Origin: Ectothiorhodospira shaposhnikovii
Lineage (GTDB): Bacteria > Pseudomonadota > Gammaproteobacteria > Ectothiorhodospirales > Ectothiorhodospiraceae
Reading direction: 5' to 3'
Assembly (NCBI RefSeq): GCF_016584105.1
Contig: NZ_NRSM01000001.1
Coordinates: forward strand, 1 to 64,000
DNA length: 64,000 nt
Within the stretch, counting starts at the first letter, position 1. Each line of letters opens with the position of its first letter. Of the stretch, positions 58,088 to 64,000 are shown piece after piece. Both the position numbers and the translations under genes were made by a program. The notes under the pieces are model-generated. The model ran no database searches. It saw only the letters and a list, made by a program, of their open reading frames with translations, and had not been told where the DNA came from.

Positions 58088-58432
58088 CTATGACGGCCGC
58101 CACACCTCATAGCCGCAGCTCCAGCAATGGTGCAGGGCTTCGCGCCCGGCCCCTTCAGCACGCTCCCGCACCCGCCCCTTGACCGCATACAGTCCCCGCA
58201 GGGTGCAGCGGGGGCATTTCAGGGCATCGCCTTCCTGCTCCAGGGTCTCGGGGTTTGCGTCGGCCTTGTCTTCGGTGACGACATCACCGGCCATGTCCGC
58301 CGACAGGCGGTTCAGGTCGTCCCCGAGGGCGACGATGAGTTCCGTGGCCCGGGGATTGCCGTCACCGACGGCGGCCTGCAGTTCATCCAGACGACGCTGC
58401 AGGGCGGAGAGGCGGTTGCGGATATCGCTCAT
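58088..58432 (-). CDS. Small zinc-ribbon protein of unknown function in the cob cluster
   Basis: The 114-residue protein begins with a helical segment (DIRNRLSALQRRLDELQAAV, probably coiled coil) and ends with a zinc ribbon of two CxxC pairs (KCPRC and HCWSCGYEVW). An AGGAGA ribosome site supports the ATG at 58432. It lies on the same strand and 76 bases downstream of cobA, so it may be the last gene of cobL-cobM-cobA. I do not recognise the family. A metal-handling or regulatory role is possible but speculative. Confidence 0.65.
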   Translation of the reverse strand: MSDIRNRLSALQRRLDELQAAVGDGNPRATELIVALGDDLNRLSADMAGDVVTEDKADANPETLEQEGDALKCPRCTLRGLYAVKGRVRERAEGAGREALHHCWSCGYEVWRPS

Positions 58433-58508
58433 GAGATCTCCTGGATGCGTTGGCTGGCACTGATTGTTGAACGGCGGCATGCCGTGGGCAAGCCTTTCCC
58501 GTCGAGGC

Positions 58509-59375
58509 TCACGCCTGACCGGAGGCCGACTCCACCGCCTGGGTCACCACCTGCCGCAGGGTGTGATGACAACGGACGATCTCGCCCAGGACCACAATGG
58601 CCGGCGCCTCCAGCCCCTCCCGACGGATGGTTTCCAGCAACTCGCCCTTGGTGGTGATCACCACCCGCTCCTCCAGGGTGGTGGCGGAGGCGACCACCGC
58701 CGCCGGGAGCGCGTCGGCCATCCCGCCCTGCCCCAGACCATCCAGGATGAAGGGCAGGTTGCGCAGGGACATGTACAGAATCACCGGCTGATTCAGACGC
58801 CCCACCAGGGTCCAGTCGATGCCGTCCGGCGTGGGCCGGGTGCCGGCACCATGGCCTGTGGCCAGGAACAGGGCCTGATTCACCCCCCGGCAGGTGGCCG
58901 GGATACCCACTGCGCTCAGCCCCGCCAGCCCCGAGGTCAGCCCCGGGATGACCCGATGGGGGATGCCCTGGGCCACCAGCTCGGCCACTTCCTCGCCGCC
59001 GCGACCGAAGATGAAGGGGTCACCGCCCTTGAGCCTCACCACCCGGAAGCCACGCCGGGCCTGATCCACCAGGGTGGCGGTGATGTCATCCTGATGGGTG
59101 GAGGGCCTGCCGCCGCGCTTGCCGGCAAAGATGCGCACCGCCTCCGGACGGGCCAGGGCAAGGGCGCGGGGATCGATGAGGGCGTCATGTACCAGAACGT
59201 CCGCCTGCAACAGGGCCGACAGGGCATGCAGGGTCAGCAGCCCGGGATCACCGGGACCGGCTCCGACGATCCACACCTCTCCCTGCCGCAGTCGGGGCAT
59301 GCCGGGCAACAGGGTCCCCAGGGTGTCCAGAGCGGTCTCCGGGGACAAGGGGCGAGTGGGTGAGACTTCGTTCAT
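58509..59375 (-). CDS. cobA: Uroporphyrinogen-III C-methyltransferase (SUMT)
   Basis: The 288-residue SAM-dependent enzyme makes precorrin-2, the branch point from heme and bacteriochlorophyll into corrin synthesis. Motifs are VGAGPGDPGLLTLHAL, VRLKGGDPFIFGRGGEE and the PGLTSG loop. It is a stand-alone SUMT, not a CysG fusion. The ATG at 59375 has GGAG seven bases upstream; a GTG at 59402 overlapping the cobM stop is an alternative. It is co-directional with cobL and cobM. Confidence 0.94.
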   Translation of the reverse strand: MNEVSPTRPLSPETALDTLGTLLPGMPRLRQGEVWIVGAGPGDPGLLTLHALSALLQADVLVHDALIDPRALALARPEAVRIFAGKRGGRPSTHQDDITATLVDQARRGFRVVRLKGGDPFIFGRGGEEVAELVAQGIPHRVIPGLTSGLAGLSAVGIPATCRGVNQALFLATGHGAGTRPTPDGIDWTLVGRLNQPVILYMSLRNLPFILDGLGQGGMADALPAAVVASATTLEERVVITTKGELLETIRREGLEAPAIVVLGEIVRCHHTLRQVVTQAVESASGQA

Positions 59376-59398
59376 CGGAATGCTCCGGGGCTGTCCGC

Positions 59399-60163
59399 TC
59401 ACGACCCGTAACCGGGACGATAACGGCGGACATAGTCCGTGTTGTACAGGGCACTTTCGCGAAAATCCTCACTGCCCAGGGCCGGCCCCACCAGGATCAG
59501 GGCGGTACGCTCGATGGGATCGACCCGGTGCATGGCCACGATGCCGGACAGGGTGCCCCGCAGCACTGTCTGATCCGGCCAGCTGGCCCGGGCGACGATC
59601 GCCACCGGGCAGTCCTCGCCATAGTGGGGTACCAGGGCCGCCACCACGTCCTCCAGACGGTGGATGGCCAGATGAATGGCCAGGGTGGCGCCGGTGCGGG
59701 CGAAGTTTTCCAGGGTTTCGCCCGGCGGCATGGCAGAGGCGCGTCCGGACATGCGCGTGATCACCAGACTTTGGGCCACTTCCGGCACCGTCAGTTCCCG
59801 CCCCAGCACGGCGGCGGCGGCGGCAAAGGCAGGCACGCCGGGGGTGAGGGTGTAGGGAATGCCCCGTCGATCCAGACGGCGCATCTGCTCGGCCACGGCG
59901 CTGTAGACGGACAGATCGCCGGAGTGCAGGCGGGCCACATCCTCCCCGGCCTCGTGGGCACGGACGTATTCCGCCTCGATGGCATCCAGATCCATCGGCG
60001 CCGTGTCCACCAACCGGGCCCCGGGTGGGCAATGTTCCAGCAACTCCGCCGGCACAATGGAGCCGGCGTAGAGACACACGGGGCAACGGGCCAGCAGGCG
60101 CGCGCCCCGCAGGGTGATCAGATCCGCCGCGCCGGGGCCGGCGCCGATGAAGTGTACGGTCAT
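59399..60163 (-). CDS. cobM: Precorrin-4 C11-methyltransferase
   Basis: The 254-residue tetrapyrrole methylase has the start [19 protein letters not shown] and the [13 protein letters not shown] segment typical of CobM/CbiF. It methylates precorrin-4 at C-11. The ATG at 60163 has GAGGAAC upstream and begins three bases after the cobL stop. The CobM versus CbiF name depends on whether the route is aerobic or anaerobic; cobK, cobL and the CobZ-like pair suggest the aerobic-type route. Confidence 0.92.
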   Translation of the reverse strand: MTVHFIGAGPGAADLITLRGARLLARCPVCLYAGSIVPAELLEHCPPGARLVDTAPMDLDAIEAEYVRAHEAGEDVARLHSGDLSVYSAVAEQMRRLDRRGIPYTLTPGVPAFAAAAAVLGRELTVPEVAQSLVITRMSGRASAMPPGETLENFARTGATLAIHLAIHRLEDVVAALVPHYGEDCPVAIVARASWPDQTVLRGTLSGIVAMHRVDPIERTALILVGPALGSEDFRESALYNTDYVRRYRPGYGS

Positions 60164-60166
60164 CAA

Positions 60167-61417
60167 TCAGTTCCTCTTTTCCACCGCCCATTGCACCACG
60201 GGCATGGCGGGACGGAAACCGTGCAGACTGCCAACGGGTTCCAGACGTTCCACCGACAGACGGCTCAGGGTGCCGCCGTAGCGCTGCCAGGCCCGCTGGA
60301 TGACCTGCTCCGTCTCCAGCACCACCACGTTCGCCACCAGACGACCACCGGGGAGCAGGGCGGCCCAGCACTGGTCGATGACGGCCTCGTCGCGGGCGCC
60401 GCCGCCGATGAAGATCGCATCCGGCCGGGGCAATCCCTCCAGTACGGCGGGGGCACGACCGACCCGCACATCCAGCCGGGGGACGCCCAGGGCGGCGGCA
60501 TTGCGGGCCGCGCGGGCGGCCCGCTCCGGGTGGCTGTCCACGGCAATGGCCCGGGTGCCGGGGTGGGTCAGCAGCCATTCGATGCCGATGGAACCGGAAC
60601 CCGCCCCCACGTCCCAGAGCAGCGCGCCGGACCGGGGACGCAGACTGGACAGGGTAACGGCGCGGATCTCCCGCTTGGTGATCTGGCCGTCGTGTTCGAA
60701 CCAGTCATCCGGCAGCCCCGGGGCCAGGGGAATGATGGGGGCATCCGCCTCCGCCAGTACCTCCAGTGCCAGCAGGTTCAGGGGCTGGACATCCTGGAGG
60801 TCGAAATCCCGTGCCCTGACATGACGCTGGCGTTCCCGTGGACCACCCAGGGCCTCCATCAGGGTCACGGCGGTCTCACCGAATCCCCAGCGGGTCAGGG
60901 CCTCGCAGATCTGCCCCGGCGAGTCCTGGTCGGCGGTCAGCACGAACAGGCGCGCACCCGGCTGCAGGGCCGGCCGCAGGGTCTCCAGGGGCCGGCCGGT
61001 GAGGGACACCACCGCGCATTCCTGCTGGGCCCAGCCCAGGCGGGCGGCGGCCAGCGACACGCTGGAGGGATGAGGCAGGCAGCACATCTCCCGCGCCGGC
61101 AGATGCCGCAGCAGGGTGGTGCCCACGCCGAAGAAAAAGGGATCACCGGAAGCCAGCACCACCACCGGCTGCCCCCGCCGGGCGAGGATCCGGGGCAGGG
61201 TGTCGGACAGGGGCGAGGCCCAGGGCAGCGCCTCTCCCCGGATCAGGGGCGCGGCCAGGGTCAGATGACGTGCTCCGCCGACCACCAGGACGGCGGCACC
61301 GATCAGGGCGCGGGCAGCGGGACTCAGGGCCTCGACGCCCTCCTCTCCCAGGCCTATGATGCTCAGCCAGGGACCCGGGGGGGCACCGGCCGGCTGACGG
61401 ACGTGTTCAGCGGTCAT
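60167..61417 (-). CDS. cobL: Precorrin-6Y C5,15-methyltransferase (decarboxylating)
   Basis: The 416-residue bifunctional enzyme has an N-terminal tetrapyrrole methylase domain (SIIGLGEEGVEALSP, ASGDPFFFGVGTTLL) equivalent to CbiE, and a C-terminal SAM methyltransferase (LLWDVGAGSGSIGIEWLL) equivalent to CbiT. It methylates C-5 and C-15 and decarboxylates the acetate on ring C. The fused form is the CobL type. The ATG at 61417 is preferred over a long upstream frame with no similarity. It is divergent from cobK with 86 bases between starts. Confidence 0.93.
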   Translation of the reverse strand: MTAEHVRQPAGAPPGPWLSIIGLGEEGVEALSPAARALIGAAVLVVGGARHLTLAAPLIRGEALPWASPLSDTLPRILARRGQPVVVLASGDPFFFGVGTTLLRHLPAREMCCLPHPSSVSLAAARLGWAQQECAVVSLTGRPLETLRPALQPGARLFVLTADQDSPGQICEALTRWGFGETAVTLMEALGGPRERQRHVRARDFDLQDVQPLNLLALEVLAEADAPIIPLAPGLPDDWFEHDGQITKREIRAVTLSSLRPRSGALLWDVGAGSGSIGIEWLLTHPGTRAIAVDSHPERAARAARNAAALGVPRLDVRVGRAPAVLEGLPRPDAIFIGGGARDEAVIDQCWAALLPGGRLVANVVVLETEQVIQRAWQRYGGTLSRLSVERLEPVGSLHGFRPAMPVVQWAVEKRN

Positions 61418-61503
61418 TGCAATCTCTGCCCCGGCGACATCCCGCGCCCCACCCCACCGGCCAAGGGGCCGGGTCTGCCCATCCGTTCTGCCTGAAGCGA
61501 GCC

Positions 61504-62283
61504 ATGACCCACACACCCCTGCGCATCCTGATCCTCGGCGGCACCGGAGAAGCCATGCAACTGGCCCGGGCCCTGGAAGGTGACGCACGCTTTGCCCCCA
61601 CCTACTCGGTGGCCGGGCGCACGCAAAATCCCCGCCTGCCGGACCTGCCCTGCCGCAGTGGCGGTTTCGGGGGTCCCGACGGGCTGGCCGAGTACCTGGG
61701 CCGGGAGGCCATCGAGGTGCTGGTGGATGCCACCCACCCCTTCGCCGCCCGCATGTCCACCCATGCCGTCATGGCCGCGGAACGGACAGGCGTCGCCCTG
61801 ATGGCCCTGCGGCGCCCGGCCTGGATACCCGGCCCGGAGGATCGCTGGCGGGGGGTTCCCGACATGGTCGCCGCAGCGCAGGCCCTGGGTACCCGGCCCC
61901 GACGGGTCTTTCTCACCATCGGGCAACTGGAACTGGCCACCTTTTGCGAGGCCCCCTGGCACCGTTACATCATCCGCAGCGTGGACCTGCCCTCGGTACG
62001 TCCGCCGGACTGCCTGTGCATCACGGAACGCGGCCCCTTCCGGCTGGAGGATGAACGACGGCTGCTGCAGCATCACCGCATCGACGCCCTGGTGACCAAG
62101 AACTCCGGCGGCGAGGCCACCCGCGCCAAGCTGGAGGCGGCACGGATGTGCGACGTGGAGGTGATCATGGTGGAGCGCCCGCGGGTGCCGCCGGCGCCCG
62201 CCGAAGTGCCGGACCCGAAGGCCGCCCTGGACTGGCTGGGCGCGCACTACGCCCGTTCCCGACCCACGCTGCGGGGCGTGTAG
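61504..62283 (+). CDS. cobK: Precorrin-6A reductase
   Basis: The 259-residue NADPH-dependent reductase has the start LRILILGGTGEAMQLARAL, then VDATHPFAARMSTHAV and VTKNSGGEATRAKLEAA, all CobK/CbiJ signatures. It reduces precorrin-6A to precorrin-6B, the substrate of CobL, encoded divergently. Its last 37 bases overlap the 3' end of the oppositely oriented cobJ. The overlap is real coding on both strands, since both C-termini are needed for normal lengths. Confidence 0.93.
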   Translation: MTHTPLRILILGGTGEAMQLARALEGDARFAPTYSVAGRTQNPRLPDLPCRSGGFGGPDGLAEYLGREAIEVLVDATHPFAARMSTHAVMAAERTGVALMALRRPAWIPGPEDRWRGVPDMVAAAQALGTRPRRVFLTIGQLELATFCEAPWHRYIIRSVDLPSVRPPDCLCITERGPFRLEDERRLLQHHRIDALVTKNSGGEATRAKLEAARMCDVEVIMVERPRVPPAPAEVPDPKAALDWLGAHYARSRPTLRGV

Positions 62284-63011
62284 ATCCAGGGATCCTGCCC
62301 GGAACGGGGGATCAGCCGGGTCTCGGCGTTGCCGACGATCACCAGGGTGCGCATGTCCGCCTGCTCCGGCCGGGCCAGGGCCAGGGTGGTCACCGCCACC
62401 GCCTCTTCCGGGCGGCTCACGGCCCGGGCAAAGATCACCGGCACATGACCCGGCAGATGACGACGCAGCAGGGTCAGGGCTTCACCCAGCTGCCAGGGAC
62501 GCGCCCTGGAAATGGGATTGTAGAAAGCCATGGCAAAACCACCCCGGGCGGCGCACTCAAGGCGGTTCAGGATGACGCTCCAGGGTTTGAGGTTGTCCGA
62601 CAGGGACATGACGCAGAAGTCATTGCCGAACGGCGCCCCCAGACGGGCACCGGCGGCCAGCACCGCGGACACCCCGGGATGCACGGTCACCTCCAGATCC
62701 CGCCAGCCGGGCTCGCCATGGTCCATGGCCTCGAACACCGCAGCCGCCATGCCGAACACGCCGCCGTCGCCGGACGAGACCACGGCCACCCGGGCGCCCT
62801 CCGCGGCCAGTTGCAGGGCCAGACGCGCCCGCATGATCTCCTCGCGGTTGTCGGAGGCATGGATCCGCTGACCACCCTCGGCGACCACCCGTTCCACATA
62901 GGGCACATACCCCACCAGGTCCGTGGCCTGGGCCAGGGCCAGGGTGGCCCGGGGACAGCGCAAATCCTCGGCGCCGGGACCCAGACCGATGACATCCACG
63001 CGACCGCTCAT
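62247..63011 (-). CDS. cobJ: Precorrin-3B C17-methyltransferase
   Basis: The 254-residue tetrapyrrole methylase has VIGLGPGAEDLRCPRA, the SSGDGGVFGMAAAVFEAM segment and FYNPISRARPWQL, all typical of CobJ/CbiH. It methylates C-17 and contracts the macrocycle, acting on precorrin-3B, the product expected from the CobZ-like pair. The ATG overlaps the cobI stop. The C-terminus overlaps cobK on the other strand. Confidence 0.94.
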   Translation of the reverse strand: MSGRVDVIGLGPGAEDLRCPRATLALAQATDLVGYVPYVERVVAEGGQRIHASDNREEIMRARLALQLAAEGARVAVVSSGDGGVFGMAAAVFEAMDHGEPGWRDLEVTVHPGVSAVLAAGARLGAPFGNDFCVMSLSDNLKPWSVILNRLECAARGGFAMAFYNPISRARPWQLGEALTLLRRHLPGHVPVIFARAVSRPEEAVAVTTLALARPEQADMRTLVIVGNAETRLIPRSGQDPWIYTPRSVGRERA

Positions 63012-63742
63012 CGAACCCCCTGTCTGCCGGGTACCAGCACGATGGTGAAATAGGGCGCGGGCCGGTCTTCCGGCCAGTCGGCCAACCGCGCCACGTGCGC
63101 GCCGTCCATGGTGCCCCGCTCCACCAGAATGGCCCGTTCCAGCAGACCGGCCCGGATCAGGGCCGTGCGGATACGGGGCAGATTACGGCCCACCTTCATG
63201 AAGACGGCGGCATCGGTACGGCTCAGATGGGACACCATGGTGTCCTCCGGCAGGGTGCCCGGGATCACCGTGAGTACGTCGTCACCATGGGTGATCGGGG
63301 TGTCGGCCTGGGTCCAGCATCCGCTCATGCCGCTGATGCCGGGGACCACCTGGGCCGGGAAGCGGTGAGACAGGCGATCGTGCAGGTACATGTAGGAACC
63401 GTACAGGAAGGGATCACCCTCGCAGATCACCGCCACATCCTCTCCTGCGTCCAGATGGCGGGCCACCTGCGTCGCGGCCTGATCGTAGAAGAGCGCCATG
63501 TCCCGTGCATACAGGGGGTCATGAATGGAGACTTCGGTGGTGAAGGGGTACTCCAGGCGCAGGATCCGCTGCTCGGGAAGCAGGTGGGGGCCGGCAATCC
63601 CCAGGGCCTGCCCGGTGCGACCCTGCTTGGCAAAGGCGGCCACCACCGGCGCCGCCCGCAACAGGCGCAGGGCCTTGAGGGTGATGAGTTCCGGATCACC
63701 GGGCCCCAGACCGATGCCGAACAGGGTGCCTGGGCCGCTCAT
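63008..63742 (-). CDS. cobI: Precorrin-2 C20-methyltransferase
   Basis: The 244-residue tetrapyrrole methylase has [20 protein letters not shown] and the [19 protein letters not shown] segment typical of CobI/CbiL. It methylates precorrin-2 at C-20 to precorrin-3A. It overlaps cobH upstream and cobJ downstream by four bases each, giving a coupled cobH-cobI-cobJ unit. Confidence 0.95.
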   Translation of the reverse strand: MSGPGTLFGIGLGPGDPELITLKALRLLRAAPVVAAFAKQGRTGQALGIAGPHLLPEQRILRLEYPFTTEVSIHDPLYARDMALFYDQAATQVARHLDAGEDVAVICEGDPFLYGSYMYLHDRLSHRFPAQVVPGISGMSGCWTQADTPITHGDDVLTVIPGTLPEDTMVSHLSRTDAAVFMKVGRNLPRIRTALIRAGLLERAILVERGTMDGAHVARLADWPEDRPAPYFTIVLVPGRQGVR

Positions 63743-64000
63743 TCCTGTTCGCTCGCCAGGGCGTTAATGGCCGCCACGGTCATGGCACTGCCACCCAGAC
63801 GACCATGGACGATCACGGATTCCAGACCCGGATAGGCAGCCAGGGCCTCCTTGGATTCCGCGGCGCCCACGAAACCCACCGCCATGCCGATCACCAGGGC
63901 TGGACGGGGCGCCCCCGCATCGATCAGTTCCAGCAGGTGGAACAGGGCGGTCGGGGCATTGCCGATGGCCACCACGGCACCGTCTAGCCGTTCCCCCCAC
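63739..64000 (-). CDS. cobH: Precorrin-8X methylmutase, C-terminal part (runs off right edge)
   Basis: The last 86 codons are present. The frame enters from the edge as [20 protein letters not shown] and continues through [13 protein letters not shown] to ASEQE. GNAPTAL and [10 protein letters not shown] are hallmark CobH/CbiC segments. It moves the C-11 methyl to C-12 to give hydrogenobyrinic acid. The apparent GTG start within the window is internal; the true N-terminus lies beyond position 64000. Confidence 0.93.
   Translation of the reverse strand, partial: WGERLDGAVVAIGNAPTALFHLLELIDAGAPRPALVIGMAVGFVGAAESKEALAAYPGLESVIVHGRLGGSAMTVAAINALASEQE

Overview
This window looks like chromosomal DNA from an anoxygenic phototrophic, cobalamin-making gammaproteobacterium, most plausibly a purple sulfur bacterium of the Ectothiorhodospira/Halorhodospira type. 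That is an inference. It rests on bchE (oxygen-independent bacteriochlorophyll ring-E cyclase), a precorrin-type cob cluster, the gammaproteobacterial blocks def-fmt-rsmB-ntrYX-trkA and lysM-dprA-smg-topA-tsaC-hemF, and GC-rich coding sequence from about 2.6 kb onward.

Layout. (1) Positions 1-2.6 kb are an AT-richer accessory island. It holds the N-terminus of a tyrosine recombinase, a stand-alone HNH protein, and sites that behave like integron attC sites, with a 26-bp perfect palindrome inside a small cassette-like unit. (2) 2.6-4.7 kb: hotdog thioesterase and FadL, divergent. (3) 4.7-8.0 kb: metR/metE, divergent. (4) 8.1-12.0 kb: nrdAB, class Ia ribonucleotide reductase, with two NrdR boxes 31 bp apart. 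(5) 12.0-21.1 kb: a fatty-acid beta-oxidation block (fadD, a dehydrogenase-first FadN-like multifunctional enzyme, fadA, fadE) and a PsrA-type TetR repressor. Palindromes of the form TAAACG-nn-CGTTTA sit at its control points. (6) 21.2-31.0 kb: a tightly packed minus-strand operon, def-fmt-rsmB-DUF4390-ntrY-ntrX-trkA-TPR-lpxL. (7) 31.2-38.1 kb: plus-strand lysM lipoprotein-dprA-smg-topA-tsaC-hemF. (8) 38.1-42.9 kb: the prkA-yeaH-spoVR stress kinase cluster. (9) 43.3-48.3 kb: a small cysteine-rich protein, then a large hybrid histidine kinase translationally coupled to a REC-GGDEF protein. (10) 48.4-64.0 kb: bchE followed by cobalamin genes: two cobQ paralogs separated by an opposed GGDEF gene, a split CobZ-like flavoprotein/Fe-S membrane pair, a small zinc-ribbon protein, cobA, cobM, cobL, cobK, cobJ, cobI and the 3' end of cobH.

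How the parts fit. BchE is known to need cobalamin, so bchE beside the corrin pathway links pigment and cofactor synthesis. The bchE promoter has a TGT-N12-ACA site, the known PpsR/CrtJ recognition pattern, overlapping its -35 box, which predicts oxygen/light repression. The fad block, fadL and the thioesterase probably form a PsrA regulon. NtrYX-TrkA, PrkA-YeaH-SpoVR and the two diguanylate cyclases form the signalling part of the window. The most unusual material is the cassette-like island at the left edge and the second cobQ, which has lost the Asp of the conserved DRGG motif. No tRNA, rRNA, CRISPR array or cobalamin riboswitch was recognised.
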